Shown here: positions 1-9,382 of the stretch, in pieces
How positions within the stretch are numbered: position 1 is the stretch's first letter
How the letters are laid out: every line of letters starts with the position of its first letter
From: Maricaulis sp.
GTDB lineage: Bacteria > Pseudomonadota > Alphaproteobacteria > Caulobacterales > Maricaulaceae
Direction: 5' to 3'
DNA: 64,000 bases
NCBI RefSeq assembly: GCF_015665295.1
Contig: NZ_JADFAJ010000010.1
Span: 31,432-95,431, forward strand
Notes under the pieces: model-generated
The model's database searches: none
Told to the model about the DNA's origin: nothing
Seen by the model: the letters and a program-made list of their open reading frames with translations, nothing else
Translations under genes and position numbers: made by a program

Positions 1-1329
1 TGCCGCTGCGCTGACCGTGCCGGTGATTTGCGGGATCAGCTGTGCCAGCACGTCCAGGTCCTCCTCGCTTCGACCACCGGCGCGGGCGGCCGCGAGCGAC
101 TGGTCCAGGATGATCTGCTCACCAGTGGTGCCGGGACCGGCCAGCAGCACAAGGAAGGCGACTGCGTCATTATCCGCAGCAACGATCGGGGCGATCAGTC
201 CGCCCTCGCTGTGTCCGATAAGGCCGATCGCGCTTGTGGCGATCTCCGGGCGGGTCCTGAGCCAGGCCAGTGCGGCCTCGGTGTCAGAGGCAGAATCCAT
301 GGAGGTCGAGGCTGCGAAATCGCCGGTCGACTCGGCAAAGCCGCGATCATCATAGCGCAGCACGGCGATGCCGTTGCGGGTGAGGTGATCGGCCAGCACG
401 GCGAAGGGGCGATGGGTCCACACGGTCTCGTCGCGATCCTGGGGTCCCGAGCCGGAGATCAGGATGGCGGCCGGGAAGGGGCCGTCGCCAGCCGGGATGG
501 TCAGCGTACCGGCCAGGGTGACGCCCTCGGCCTCGGGATTGTCGAAGCGAATGGGCTCGATGGCATAAGGGAAGGGGCCCACCGGCTCCTGCGGGCGATG
601 GGGACCGGTGACGATCTCGGCGGTGCGCTCGAAACTGACTTCGGCGTCGGGAAAGCCGGGGCGGATCCACTGACCGGTCAGCCTGTTACCCGCGGCGTTC
701 AGCGTGCCGCGATAGGTCACATTGGCGGCGGGAACCCGAAAACCGAAGGCAGCTCCATCACGCATGACGTCGGTAACCGGAATGCCATAGGCCGCCTGGG
801 TTACGGAATCGAGCGTGACGATCGTACCGTCTTCGCCCGTCTCGATGTTGAGCGTGAAGGCGAGCTCAGTGTCGCCGCGCACCAGCAGGCCTTCCCAGAC
901 GCCATCCATGCCGTCGATCACGGTCACCTCGATAGCCTCGGGGCGGGCGAAGGCGAGGGGAAGGCTCATGCCCTGGCTGAATTCGCCTTCATAGCGCTGG
1001 GTTTCGTCATTCCAGTTGCCAGTATAGGAGGCGCCCATGGCGGCGATAGCAAAGCGCATCGTGTCGCCATCAATGGCGAACTCGCTCATCGGGATTTTCT
1101 GTCCGGGAGCCTGGTCGAGGCTTTCCAGCTGACCGCGATAGCTGCCATCGGGCTGTTCGGTCGCGGTGACCAGAAGACGCAGCTCGCCACCAGGTGTTGT
1201 GAGCACGCCGAGCCAGTCGCCGGATGGCGGAACGTTCGGCCTCTCGTCACCTGATGCCGACCCCATGGCCACCAATAGCAGGATCATCAGGCCTGTCAGC
1301 CAGGGTGAGATGTGTTGGATAATCGGCAT
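1..1329 (-). CDS. alpha/beta hydrolase family protein, 3' end beyond the window
   Basis: The frame is open from an ATG at 1329 to the window edge (443 codons, no stop), so the C-terminus is missing. A GGAGG ribosome site precedes the ATG. The N-terminus has a hydrophobic stretch compatible with a signal peptide or anchor (LTGLMILLLVAMGSASG). An N-terminal beta-rich region of about 220 residues is followed by a hydrolase fold with a GSGPQDRDE segment, a YDDRG motif and the nucleophile elbow GHSEGG. The arrangement resembles secreted BAAT/prolyl-oligopeptidase-like hydrolases. The serine of GHSEGG is the presumed nucleophile; the acid and histidine would lie beyond the edge. Substrate unknown. 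The family assignment is firm and the specific function open. Confidence 0.85.
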   Translation of the reverse strand, partial: MPIIQHISPWLTGLMILLLVAMGSASGDERPNVPPSGDWLGVLTTPGGELRLLVTATEQPDGSYRGQLESLDQAPGQKIPMSEFAIDGDTMRFAIAAMGASYTGNWNDETQRYEGEFSQGMSLPLAFARPEAIEVTVIDGMDGVWEGLLVRGDTELAFTLNIETGEDGTIVTLDSVTQAAYGIPVTDVMRDGAAFGFRVPAANVTYRGTLNAAGNRLTGQWIRPGFPDAEVSFERTAEIVTGPHRPQEPVGPFPYAIEPIRFDNPEAEGVTLAGTLTIPAGDGPFPAAILISGSGPQDRDETVWTHRPFAVLADHLTRNGIAVLRYDDRGFAESTGDFAASTSMDSASDTEAALAWLRTRPEIATSAIGLIGHSEGGLIAPIVAADNDAVAFLVLLAGPGTTGEQIILDQSLAAARAGGRSEEDLDVLAQLIPQITGTVSAAA

Positions 1330-1444
1330 TTTGTCCTCCGGTATCTGGCCAGCCGGAAGCGGTCGCTCGCTATGGGCGGTGAGCTGGCGGTGATGGACGC
1401 TTGGGCCTGCAGTCGGGTGGACGGTGTGGCCCTCGTTCAAATTT

Positions 1445-1492
1445 ATAATTAGCTAATTATCAAAATGAAAGCAAGCATTATTTTGATGCTTG
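1445..1492. promoter_or_regulatory. AT-rich palindrome cluster upstream of the hydrolase gene
   Basis: A perfect 16-bp palindrome, ATAATTAGCTAATTAT, lies at 1445-1460. It is followed by interleaved inverted repeats: CAAAAT (1461-1466) with ATTTTG (1480-1485), and CAAGCAT (1472-1478) with ATGCTTG (1486-1492). The block is strongly AT-rich against its surroundings and sits about 115 bp upstream of the hydrolase start. The palindrome looks like a MarR-type operator. No regulator gene lies next to it in the window. Confidence 0.5.
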
Positions 1493-1522
1493 TCTAAATG
1501 AAGTGCTTGGCCCGAACAAAAA

Positions 1523-1553
1523 GCGCCCGGATCGATGGGGGCGATCCGGGCGC
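1523..1553 (-). terminator. rho-independent terminator after the superinfection-immunity-type gene
   Basis: A perfect 12-bp stem (GCGCCCGGATCG at 1523-1534 with CGATCCGGGCGC at 1542-1553) and a 7-nt loop. Read on the minus strand it is followed by TTTTTG. It lies about 107 bp downstream of the stop of the small membrane gene at 1661, which it probably terminates. Confidence 0.8.
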
Positions 1554-1660
1554 AGCATTGTCCGGTTTGGGGCCGGTTGGGGTAGGCGCGTTTGCCGAGG
1601 CTGACCATTGGGGTGTGAGGCTGGGCGGTCAGCCCGTGAGTCGAGGTCTTGGGGAAACCT

Positions 1661-1849
1661 CTAGGCCCGCACGCGCCGGCGGATGGCTGTGAACGACCAG
1701 ATGAAAGCGACAATCCAGCCGATGAAGGTCCAACCCAGGAGCAGGTTGGTCAGGAAGATCGCAAACGTGTTGTCGTGACCACGCAGAAGGCCGATCAGGG
1801 TCGGCAGGAAATAGGCCAGCAGGCCGATCACCGCGACTTCTCCACCCAT
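1661..1849 (-). CDS. small membrane protein of the superinfection immunity (Imm) family
   Basis: A 62-residue protein with two hydrophobic segments. The second carries the pattern LLGWTFIGWIVAFIWS, typical of the T4 Imm-like superinfection immunity domain found as stand-alone short proteins in many bacteria. The first segment is VAVIGLLAYFLPTLIGLL. The start at 1849 is chosen because a GGAGG lies 8 nt upstream; an ATG at 1864 would add MEVYI and also has a weaker GGAGA. In phage T4 the relative blocks DNA entry by later phages. For chromosomal copies a role at the inner membrane is only inferred. It is a single gene between a palindrome at 1906-1922 and a strong terminator at 1523-1553. Confidence 0.75.
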   Translation of the reverse strand: MGGEVAVIGLLAYFLPTLIGLLRGHDNTFAIFLTNLLLGWTFIGWIVAFIWSFTAIRRRVRA

Positions 1850-1905
1850 GATGTAAACCTCCATTGTCCTGTCTCCATTTGCCCCTCTGTGTCTTGTTTC
1901 GGGGC

Positions 1906-1922
1906 ATATCGAATTTCGATAT
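1906..1922. promoter_or_regulatory. 17-bp palindrome, candidate operator of the immunity-type gene
   Basis: ATATCGAA (1906-1913) and TTCGATAT (1915-1922) form a perfect 8-bp inverted repeat around one T. It lies about 57 bp upstream of the ATG at 1849, where a promoter-overlapping operator would be expected. The cognate regulator is not identifiable here. Confidence 0.45.
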
Positions 1923-2010
1923 GAATGTAGGAGGGGTTGCGAAGCCGCACAAGGGAGGAGTAGGGGGGATTAAACCGATTTAAGTCCCGCGTCAGATTGC
2001 CACCACGAAA

Positions 2011-2036
2011 AAGCCCCGACCGATGGGACGGGGCTT
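2011..2036 (-). terminator. rho-independent terminator of the acyl-CoA ligase gene
   Basis: AAGCCCCG (2011-2018) pairs with CGGGGCTT (2029-2036). On the minus strand the stem runs into a T tract. It lies 23 bp past the stop codon of the ligase at 2060. Confidence 0.85.
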
Positions 2037-2059
2037 GATCATACAGCCCGTCGCCGCGC

Positions 2060-3703
2060 CTACGCGTCGACGGTCGGGAATTCGTAATCCTTGTAGATTT
2101 CCCGCAGCTTGGTCTTGAGGATCTTGCCGGTCGCGCCGATCGGCATTTCCTCGATGAACTCGACCGCGTCGGGCAGCCACCATTTCGGCACTTCACCGCG
2201 CAGATAGTCGATGATCGAGGCGCCGTCCGGCTCGGCGCCTGGCTTGAGCTGGACGACAAGGAGCGGGCGTTCCTGCCATTTGGGGTGCGGCATGCCGACG
2301 GCGGCGGCCATGGCGACCGAGGGATGACCCATGGCGGCATTCTCGAGGTCGATCGAGGAAATCCACTCGCCGCCGGTCTTGATGACATCCTTGGAGCGGT
2401 CGGTAATGGTCATGAAGCCATTGCCGTCCAGATGCGCGACATCGCCGGTTTCAAACCAGCCATCATCGGTGAAGCTCTCGGCCCCGGCGCCGCGATAATA
2501 GCCCGACGCAATCCACGGTCCGCGAACCTGGACATGGCCCGACGATTTGCCATCCCAGGGCAGTTCCTTGCCTTCATCATCGACAATGCGCATGCCGACC
2601 CCGAAGACGAGGCGGCCCTGTTTCAGCTTGATCTTGATGATCTCCTCGCGATCGAGACCTTCATGCTTGGGCAGGAGGGCGTTGACCGTGCCCAGCGGGC
2701 TCATTTCGGTCATGCCCCAGCCTTGCTGCATGGTCACACCATACTTGTCCTCATAGGCGCGCAGCAGGGCTTCCGGCAGGGCGGAGCCTCCGATCAGCAC
2801 GCGTTCGACCGTGTCGATCCGCTTGCCTTCGGCATCCAGGTAATTGAGCAGGCCGAGCCAGACGGTCGGTACACCGGCGACATAATTGACCTTCTCGCTG
2901 GCGATCAGCTCGTGGATGCTGGCCCCGTCCATCTGCGCGCCCGGCATGACCAGCTTGGCGCCGTTCATGGGCGCGGCATAGGGAATGCCCCAGGCATTGA
3001 CGTGGAACATCGGTACCACCGGCAGCAGGGTTCCGCGGGCACCGACGCCGATGACGTCGGATGCGGCACAGGCCATGGCGTGCAGCACGTTGGAGCGGTG
3101 CGAATAGAGCACGCCCTTGGGATCGCCCGTCGTGCCGGACGTGTAGCACAGGCCGGCGGCGGCAAATTCGTCGAAGACCGGCCAGTCGAAGTCAGTCGAG
3201 TGGTCGGCGATCAGCTCTTCATAGCTCTTGCACTTGGTCTGGACGCCGTCGAGATGGGTCTTGTCGGTCATCAGGACCCAGTTCTTGACCGATTTGCAGG
3301 CCTTGGAGATGGCGTCGATGAGCGGCGCGAACTGCTTGTCGAAGAAGACCGTCTTCGACTGGGCGTGATCGAGCATCCAGATCAGCTGTTTCGGATCGAG
3401 GCGCGGATTGACCGTGTGGACGACCGCGCCGATGCCGGAAATGGCGTAATAGAGCTCGAAATGCCGGTGCGAGTTCCAGGCTATCGTGGCGACCCGGTCG
3501 CCTTCGCGGATCTTGAGTTTCTTTTGCAGGGCGTTGGCCAGCTGCTTGGTGCGCTCATGGGTCTGAGCATAATTCTGGCGATGGATTTGCCCGCTTTCAG
3601 GCAGTCGCGTTACGATTTCCTGATCGCCATGGCATTTTGCCGCGTGGACCAGGATGTCCGAGATCATGAGCGGACAGTCCATCATGTGTGCGCGCAAAGT
3701 CAT
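2060..3703 (-). CDS. medium/long-chain fatty acyl-CoA ligase (AMP-binding)
   Basis: A 547-residue ANL-superfamily enzyme that would activate fatty acids via acyl-AMP to acyl-CoA. The P-loop motif [11 protein letters not shown] is at about 187-197, the adenine-binding motif GWGMTEMSP at about 328-336, then [11 protein letters not shown] and the hinge [16 protein letters not shown]. The catalytic lysine lies in [15 protein letters not shown] near the C-terminus. Overall it resembles the AlkK/FadD-like medium-to-long-chain ligases. The start at 3703 follows an AGGGGA site and matches the family N-terminus; longer upstream readings are not homologous. It is monocistronic with its own terminator. 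Chain-length preference cannot be read from sequence. Confidence 0.9.
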   Translation of the reverse strand: MTLRAHMMDCPLMISDILVHAAKCHGDQEIVTRLPESGQIHRQNYAQTHERTKQLANALQKKLKIREGDRVATIAWNSHRHFELYYAISGIGAVVHTVNPRLDPKQLIWMLDHAQSKTVFFDKQFAPLIDAISKACKSVKNWVLMTDKTHLDGVQTKCKSYEELIADHSTDFDWPVFDEFAAAGLCYTSGTTGDPKGVLYSHRSNVLHAMACAASDVIGVGARGTLLPVVPMFHVNAWGIPYAAPMNGAKLVMPGAQMDGASIHELIASEKVNYVAGVPTVWLGLLNYLDAEGKRIDTVERVLIGGSALPEALLRAYEDKYGVTMQQGWGMTEMSPLGTVNALLPKHEGLDREEIIKIKLKQGRLVFGVGMRIVDDEGKELPWDGKSSGHVQVRGPWIASGYYRGAGAESFTDDGWFETGDVAHLDGNGFMTITDRSKDVIKTGGEWISSIDLENAAMGHPSVAMAAAVGMPHPKWQERPLLVVQLKPGAEPDGASIIDYLRGEVPKWWLPDAVEFIEEMPIGATGKILKTKLREIYKDYEFPTVDA

Positions 3704-3865
3704 GTTTTTCCCCTGAATATCAACCGTTGGTTCGTTTGTGTTTTGCCAATCAAACGGTCTATCGCGCCACGGCGCAATCCCTTTGCTCAATCGGCTTGAA
3801 TTGCTTATGCGTTTTTCGCAGATATGGCGTCTTGTGGCGCCGCGTCCAGTCGAGGAGTGCTGCCT

Positions 3866-4855
3866 GTGACCCGCCCTGCTGACCTGCCTGCCATGACGGA
3901 CATTCTCGACGCGGCGGACAGGCTCGCCGGCCATGCGGTGGTCACACCGCTCTTGAGCAATGACAGGCTCGACGCCGAGACGGGTGCCCGCATCTTTGTG
4001 AAAGCCGAATGTCTCCAGCGTACCGGCTCGTTCAAGTTTCGCGGCGCCTTCAACCGGATCTCGCGCCTGACGGACGCTGAAAAGCAATGCGGCATCCTCG
4101 CCTACTCCTCCGGCAATCATGCCCAGGGCGTTGCAGCGGCAGCGCGGATCAACGGTACGACGGCCAAAATCCTGATGCCCGAGGATGCGCCGCGCTCCAA
4201 GGTCGAGGGGGTGCTTTTCTGGGGCGGTGAAGTGGTCACCTATGACCGCGCTACCGAGAGCCGTGAGGCAATGGGACAGGCGATCGCGGACGCGGAAGGG
4301 CGTATCCTGGTGCCGCCCTATGAGGACCCTTTCATCATTGCCGGGCAGGGCACGGCGGGCCTTGAGGCGGCGGAGCAGCTTGAGGTGCTCGGCGCGACAC
4401 CTGACCTTGTTGTGTGCTGTGCCGGCGGTGGCGGACTGATTGCCGGGGTCGGGCTCGCCATGCGCGACGCCTTTCCCGGCGTGGAGATCTGGGCTGCAGA
4501 GCCGGAAGGCTTTGATGATCATCGTCGATCGCTTGCCAGCGGGCAACGCGAGACGAATGAACGTCTGACCGGATCGATCTGCGATGCGATCATCACGCCG
4601 ACACCGGGCGCATTGACCTGGGCGCTCAATTCGACACAGCTGACGGGCGGAGCGGCGATCAGTGATGATGATGCGCTCGACGCCATGGCGGCGGCCTGGC
4701 GTCACCTCAAAATCGTGGTCGAGCCGGGCGGTGTTGCCGCGCTGGCCGCGGTCCTGTCCGGCAAGATCGACATCGCCGGCAAGACGGTGTGTGTCCTGGC
4801 GACCGGAGGCAATGTGGATCGCGCGGTGTTTGAACGGGCCCTGGCGAGGGCCTGA
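3866..4855 (+). CDS. threonine/serine dehydratase (PLP fold type II)
   Basis: A 329-residue enzyme that would deaminate L-threonine or L-serine to the 2-oxo acid plus ammonia. The PLP lysine is in the motif GSFKFRGA, the cofactor-anchoring loop is SSGNHAQG, and the phosphate-binding loop is CAGGGGLIAG. No C-terminal ACT or regulatory domain is present, so it resembles the short catabolic/serine-racemase type rather than full-length IlvA. A GTG at 3866 is chosen because GAGGAG lies 8 nt upstream; ATGs at 3824 and 3893 are alternatives. It stands alone, divergent from the acyl-CoA ligase. Threonine dehydratase, serine racemase and threo-hydroxyaspartate ammonia-lyase cannot be separated here. 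Confidence 0.85.
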   Translation: MTRPADLPAMTDILDAADRLAGHAVVTPLLSNDRLDAETGARIFVKAECLQRTGSFKFRGAFNRISRLTDAEKQCGILAYSSGNHAQGVAAAARINGTTAKILMPEDAPRSKVEGVLFWGGEVVTYDRATESREAMGQAIADAEGRILVPPYEDPFIIAGQGTAGLEAAEQLEVLGATPDLVVCCAGGGGLIAGVGLAMRDAFPGVEIWAAEPEGFDDHRRSLASGQRETNERLTGSICDAIITPTPGALTWALNSTQLTGGAAISDDDALDAMAAAWRHLKIVVEPGGVAALAAVLSGKIDIAGKTVCVLATGGNVDRAVFERALARA

Positions 4856-4994
4856 AACCTGCGATTGGCGGGCTTGTGGCGGGGGCATGGCGTGCGACTG
4901 GCGCAGGGTTGACGTGGCCCGGCAGCTGCTCGTCTGGTCTTTGGGGCCGGTCTGGGAGCACAGACGAACCCCAACGGCCGAACAGGAGACTTTC

Positions 4995-5453
4995 ATGGCT
5001 TTCAAGGCGGACGCAGCAAAGATCAAACGCTGGCGCGAAGAGCGGCGCTGGTCGCAGGAGCACCTCGCCGAACTCGCGGGCATTGGCCTGCGAACCGTGC
5101 AGCGCATCGAGAATGGGGAAGCGGCCTCGCGGGAATCGCTCATGGCGCTGGCCGCCGCATTCAATATCGATGTCCTGGCCCTGTGTATCGATCCTGAGCT
5201 GGAAGCGACGGATATGGTTCGAGCCAAGAATGAGAAAACCCGGGCTGCGTTGCGATTGTCGCTCTGGATCCATCTCGCCAGCTATGTGATGGGCATGGTT
5301 GTCTTCGCCGGGATCAACATCGGCATCGGTTCCAGCGCGGTCATGCTGTGGCCGATCATCTGGTGGACCGTTGGCGCCGTGGCGCATGGCATGACCGTCG
5401 TGATTATCGAGGTCATCACCCGCTACGCCGACCGGCAGGTCAGCGCCGGGTAG
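4995..5453 (+). CDS. XRE-type HTH regulator fused to a 2TM membrane domain
   Basis: A 152-residue protein. Residues about 7-62 form a Cro/C1-type helix-turn-helix (WSQEHLAELAGIGLRTVQRIENGEAASRESL). Residues about 80-145 carry two hydrophobic segments (SLWIHLASYVMGMVVFAGIN and LWPIIWWTVGAVAHGMTVV), matching the small 2TM domain often paired with HTH or kinase modules. This predicts a membrane-tethered DNA-binding protein. An AGGAGAC site lies upstream of the ATG at 4995. Targets are unknown and no obviously co-regulated neighbour is adjacent. Confidence 0.8.
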   Translation: MAFKADAAKIKRWREERRWSQEHLAELAGIGLRTVQRIENGEAASRESLMALAAAFNIDVLALCIDPELEATDMVRAKNEKTRAALRLSLWIHLASYVMGMVVFAGINIGIGSSAVMLWPIIWWTVGAVAHGMTVVIIEVITRYADRQVSAG

Positions 5454-5808
5454 CCGTCGGGCGCAGCGCTGTCGTGTGCATCATTGCCGGTGAGCCGTGC
5501 TTTCGATCTGCAGGGCTCGTCTTGCATTCACCGGGCCTATCGGTCTGACGCCGGCTGGCGGCGCATTGATCGCGGTCGGGATTGCGGTGCCGGGCGAATT
5601 CAGGATGGGTGTGAAACCCCTCGTCATCAAGCTCATCACCGGCGGGTGGGCTGCGGCCGCGATCCGGGTGGCGGCGATCATGGGTGAACTGATGACCCTG
5701 CGCCGTGGGTGTATTGGTCTGCCCGGTTCGATCGCGGCCATCCCCGTCATCGCGTCGATCGCCTGACGCGTGACCGGCAGGGAAGCGGCGTCCTGAGCGC
5801 GGGGCGCC
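5454..5808. other. intergenic stretch without a convincing gene
   Basis: About 355 bp between the HTH-2TM gene and the end of the transglycosylase gene. Short open frames exist on both strands, the longest being 89 codons at 5497-5766 (+), which is hydrophobic and alanine-rich. None has a good ribosome site or a recognisable family. No terminator hairpin with a T run was found. Confidence 0.5.
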
Positions 5809-7869
5809 CTAATTCTCCGGATCAACCATGATCCTTACCGGCAAGCCGCCGCGTTGCAAATCATCCTCGATGAGCAGTGGGACGGCCGCATCGTCATTGA
5901 GACGCGAGCGGTAGACCTGAAGGTTCTCCATGACACGCTGGACGTAGTTTCGCGTTTCCGAGAATGGGATGCTTTCCACCCAGTCAACCGGGTCGACATC
6001 CGGGTCCCGTGGATCGCCATAATCCTCGATCCAGCGATTGGCACGGTGGGCACCGGCATTGTAGGCGGCCAGGGCGAGCACGTAGGAACCGTCATAATCA
6101 TCCACCACATCGGCTAGGTGATGCATGGCGAGGGTGAGGTTGTAGTCGAGATCGTCGGTCAGCCAGCTGAAGCGATAGCTTTCACCCAGTTCGCGGGCCG
6201 TCGCCGCGGCGGTTGCCGGCATCAACTGCATCATGCCGCGGGCACCGGCTCCGGACACGGCATGCTGCCCGAATTCGGTTTCCTGGCGAATGATCGACAT
6301 CACCAGCGCGTCTTCGGGGCGTTGGGCGCGCGCATTGGTCTGCGGTGGCAGGGCGATGGTCGGGTAGGCGCTTTGCGGCAGGATGATACCGCGCAGCCGG
6401 GCCGCTTTTGCGGCGCGCACTGATTGGCGCAGATAGAGATAATTGCTGGCCAGCCGTGACAGCAGAACCGCTTCCTGCGGATCGGCAAGCTGGTCATCGA
6501 GCCGGTAGCTGAACAGGCGGAAATAGTATTCCTCGTCCTGCTCGGCCAGCAGACGCATGGCGCGAACCAGCGGGCGCGCTTCGAAACGCACAATGGTTTC
6601 CGGTGTCGGCTCGGGATCCCGCTCCAGGCTCAGCACGCCGCTGCTATCGGTCAGCTGGGTGAGGGCGATCTGACCGTAATAGGCGGTCGAATGCTGGCCG
6701 GCTTCTGCATAGAGTACGGCAGCCTCGTCCGGGCGGCCCAGCGTGTCGAGCGCGCGCGCCATCCAGTAGGAGCCACGCGACTGGCTGACCGGGGTCGAGA
6801 CATTGTCGCGCAGGCGGGTGAAGTGAGCGAGGGCCTCGTCGGGCCGATCAAGATGGACCAGGGCCAGCCAGCCGGCGAGGAATTCGGCATCGGCAAAATC
6901 GGCACCGGCATTCATGCCGTGGGCGCGGGCCAGCTGGTAGGCCGTCTCGTATTCCTGGTCGCGGATCAGCGTCAGGATCATCAGCTTGCGCTCGGTCCAC
7001 ATCAGCTCGAGTGCGGTCACATCGGTGTGACTGTCAGGCAGTTGCAGCAGCAGCGGCAGGGTGCTGTCGCGCATGCCCGAACGGCGACGCCAGCGGGCAC
7101 GCTCGAAGACCAGGCCGGGATCGTTCGAGAGGCTGGCCGGAATCCTGTCAACCGCGCGGTCAACGCCGCTCTGGCGACCGGAGAGGCGCAAGCGGGCATC
7201 GGCCAGATCGCGATTATTGCCGGACAGCAGCGGCAGGACGCGGCGCGCAAGCGTGCGCTGATTGGACCAGATCAGATAATCGATCCGGGCCATGTGATCT
7301 TCCTCGGTGAAGAGATCGCTGTGGCGCTGGTAGGTCTCACTCTGGATCGTGCTGGCGAGACGTCCCGAGCGCCAGGTTTCGCGCAGCAGGTTTTCGCCTT
7401 CGGTGATGCGACCGACCCGGATCAGCGCCTCGGCGAAGCTGACACTGCCGCGACCGGTGGTCGGCGGTGTCGCTTCGAACCAGGACACAATGAAGGGCGC
7501 TGAAAGTCCGGAGCTGTCGATCTTCGACTCCGCTTCGGAGCGTATGAAGCTGTCGCGCGGCCAGTTATCAAGTTCGCTGAGGGCGAGATCGAGTTCCAGG
7601 AAACTGGCGCGGGCATCACCAAGCGCGATCCGCCACAACAGGGTGTCGCGGGCGGCCGTGTCGGTCAGCTCCAGCCGGAGCTCGCGAACGCGTTCCCAGT
7701 CGTCATCGTCTGCCGCGTCCAGACCTTCGCGGAAACGGGTGAAATCGGCGTCCGACAGGTATTGGGAAAAATTCACGGGTTCCGGACGCATGCGGGGCGT
7801 CGGGACTTGCGCTGCGGCGGGGACCGAGACGGCAAGCATCACAAGCGCGGCTAGGCAACGTGCGATCAT
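5809..7869 (-). CDS. soluble lytic murein transglycosylase (Slt family)
   Basis: A 686-residue periplasmic enzyme that cleaves peptidoglycan glycan strands to 1,6-anhydro products. A signal peptide MIARCLAALVMLAVSVPAAAQ is followed by about 480 residues of helical repeats like the Slt70 U-shaped superhelix. The C-terminal SLT domain has MSIIRQETEF with catalytic Glu about 530, then GARGMMQLMPATA, ALAAYNAGAHRANRW and FSETRNYVQRVMENLQVY. The start at 7869 is taken because it opens the signal peptide; the upstream ribosome site is weak. It is divergent from dapA, so the roughly 145 bp between them holds both promoters. Confidence 0.92.
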   Translation of the reverse strand: MIARCLAALVMLAVSVPAAAQVPTPRMRPEPVNFSQYLSDADFTRFREGLDAADDDDWERVRELRLELTDTAARDTLLWRIALGDARASFLELDLALSELDNWPRDSFIRSEAESKIDSSGLSAPFIVSWFEATPPTTGRGSVSFAEALIRVGRITEGENLLRETWRSGRLASTIQSETYQRHSDLFTEEDHMARIDYLIWSNQRTLARRVLPLLSGNNRDLADARLRLSGRQSGVDRAVDRIPASLSNDPGLVFERARWRRRSGMRDSTLPLLLQLPDSHTDVTALELMWTERKLMILTLIRDQEYETAYQLARAHGMNAGADFADAEFLAGWLALVHLDRPDEALAHFTRLRDNVSTPVSQSRGSYWMARALDTLGRPDEAAVLYAEAGQHSTAYYGQIALTQLTDSSGVLSLERDPEPTPETIVRFEARPLVRAMRLLAEQDEEYYFRLFSYRLDDQLADPQEAVLLSRLASNYLYLRQSVRAAKAARLRGIILPQSAYPTIALPPQTNARAQRPEDALVMSIIRQETEFGQHAVSGAGARGMMQLMPATAAATARELGESYRFSWLTDDLDYNLTLAMHHLADVVDDYDGSYVLALAAYNAGAHRANRWIEDYGDPRDPDVDPVDWVESIPFSETRNYVQRVMENLQVYRSRLNDDAAVPLLIEDDLQRGGLPVRIMVDPEN

Positions 7870-8014
7870 GGCAAACGGGACACTCTCTGACCGACTGGTA
7901 CACTTATCATCACAGCAATTCCGGGTCCCTGTCCAGACTTGACAAGAACACTTGGCCGTGTGCCGCGCGGTCGATATGGTCGCGCGCTGATTTGCACGTA
8001 TCCGGGAATGAAAC

Positions 8015-8896
8015 ATGTTCAAAGGGTCCATCACTGCGCTCGTCACCCCATTCAAGAACGGGGCCGTTGACGAAGCTGCCGTTGCGGCGCTCACGGAGCG
8101 CCAGATTGCGGCCGGCACGCATGGCTTGGTACCCTGTGGCACGACCGGCGAAAGCGCGACCCTGACCTTTGAGGAACACATGCGTGTGGTCGAGATCGTC
8201 GTCGAGGCGGCGGCCGGGCGGGTGCCCGTGATCGCCGGCACGGGATCAAACAATACGGCAGTGGCGATCGAGAACCAGCAGCGCGCAAAAGCGATCGGCG
8301 CCGATGCCGGGCTTGTGGTTGCGCCGTATTACAACAAGCCGAATGCGGAAGGCCTGTTCCGGCATTTCAAGGCCATCCATGACGCGGTCGAGCTGCCGAT
8401 CATTCTCTACAATGTCCCGGGTCGCACCGTGATCGACGTTCAGGCCGAGACCGTCGCCCGGATTGCCGGGCTGGAGCGTGTCGTCGGGATCAAGGACGCG
8501 ACCGGCGATATGGCGCGCGTTTCGGCGCACCGTCGCCTGATCGGGGACGGGTTTGTCCAGCTCTCCGGGGATGATCCGACCGCTTTGGGATTCAATGCCA
8601 CCGGCGGTGTCGGTGCGATCTCGGTGACGTCGAATGTGGCGCCGGCCTTGTGTGCGCAGTTCCAGGACGCCACATTGGCCGGAGACTGGGAGACAGCGCG
8701 GGCGCTCAATGATCGCCTGATGCCCCTGCACCACGCCCTGTTCACCTCGTCCAGCCCCGGACCGACCAAATATGCCATGTCGGTCCTGGGTGTGATGAAT
8801 ACCGAAGTGCGCCTGCCGCTGACCGAGCCGAATGAGGCGTCCAACGCGGCAGTCCGGGCCGCACTCGTCCATGCCGGCCTGCTTGAACAGGCCTGA
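8015..8896 (+). CDS. dapA: 4-hydroxy-tetrahydrodipicolinate synthase
   Basis: A 293-residue enzyme that condenses pyruvate with aspartate-4-semialdehyde, the first committed step to lysine and meso-diaminopimelate for peptidoglycan. The pyruvate/acceptor loop CGTTGES is at about 41-47. The catalytic tyrosine is in LYNVPGR (Tyr132) and the Schiff-base lysine in GIKDATGD (Lys160). Length is normal. It is followed after 11 bp by smpB, so the two are probably cotranscribed. The divergent gene is a murein transglycosylase, placing cell-wall synthesis and turnover side by side. Confidence 0.97.
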   Translation: MFKGSITALVTPFKNGAVDEAAVAALTERQIAAGTHGLVPCGTTGESATLTFEEHMRVVEIVVEAAAGRVPVIAGTGSNNTAVAIENQQRAKAIGADAGLVVAPYYNKPNAEGLFRHFKAIHDAVELPIILYNVPGRTVIDVQAETVARIAGLERVVGIKDATGDMARVSAHRRLIGDGFVQLSGDDPTALGFNATGGVGAISVTSNVAPALCAQFQDATLAGDWETARALNDRLMPLHHALFTSSSPGPTKYAMSVLGVMNTEVRLPLTEPNEASNAAVRAALVHAGLLEQA

Positions 8897-8907
8897 TAGA
8901 AAGCGCC

Positions 8908-9378
8908 ATGAGCAAACCCAAAAGCGAAACCGGGCCCGTCGCCGTTAACCGGCGCGCCCGTTTTGACTATGAAATCGAAGAGACATTTGAGGCCGGCCTC
9001 ATGCTGATGGGCTCAGAGGTCAAATCCCTGCGCGAGGGGCGTGCCAATATCGCCGAGAGCTATGTCAGCCCCGAGCGCGAGGGCCTGTGGCTGATCAATG
9101 CCGACATTCCGCCCTACGGTCCGGCCAATCGCTTCAATCACGAGCCGCGCCGGCACCGCAAACTCCTGCTCAAGCAGAAGGAGATCGCGAGACTGGCCGG
9201 GGCGGCGACGCAGCAGGGCCGGACCATCGTTCCGCTGCGGCTGTATTTCAATGATCGCGGCCTGGCCAAGCTCCAGATCGGCCTCGCGACCGGCAAGAAG
9301 ACGATCGACAAGCGGCAGACGATCAAGGATCGCGAGTGGAACAAGCAGAAATCGCGCCTGATGAAGAATTACGGCTAG
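8908..9378 (+). CDS. smpB: SsrA (tmRNA)-binding protein
   Basis: A 156-residue basic OB-fold protein that delivers tmRNA to stalled ribosomes in trans-translation. Family signatures are [30 protein letters not shown] near the start (given in part: EVKSLREG), NFINHEP-like [20 protein letters not shown] and the basic tail [15 protein letters not shown]. It sits 11 bp after dapA, a linkage common in alphaproteobacteria. It ends 4 bp from the end of the convergent GlxA-type regulator. Confidence 0.97.
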   Translation: MSKPKSETGPVAVNRRARFDYEIEETFEAGLMLMGSEVKSLREGRANIAESYVSPEREGLWLINADIPPYGPANRFNHEPRRHRKLLLKQKEIARLAGAATQQGRTIVPLRLYFNDRGLAKLQIGLATGKKTIDKRQTIKDREWNKQKSRLMKNYG

Positions 9379-9382
9379 GCCT

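Noticed and set aside
28..1254. Long open frame on the plus strand opposite the hydrolase
   Set aside because: Its translation is Gly/Arg/His-rich with no family pattern; the minus strand carries the GHSEGG hydrolase. It is a shadow caused by high GC.
2285..3799. 504-codon frame antisense to the acyl-CoA ligase
   Set aside because: No recognisable domains; the minus strand has complete AMP-binding motifs.
5497..5766. Hydrophobic 89-codon frame in the gap after the HTH-2TM gene
   Set aside because: No ribosome site, no recognisable family, equal-length frames on the other strand; not enough to call a gene or a pseudogene.
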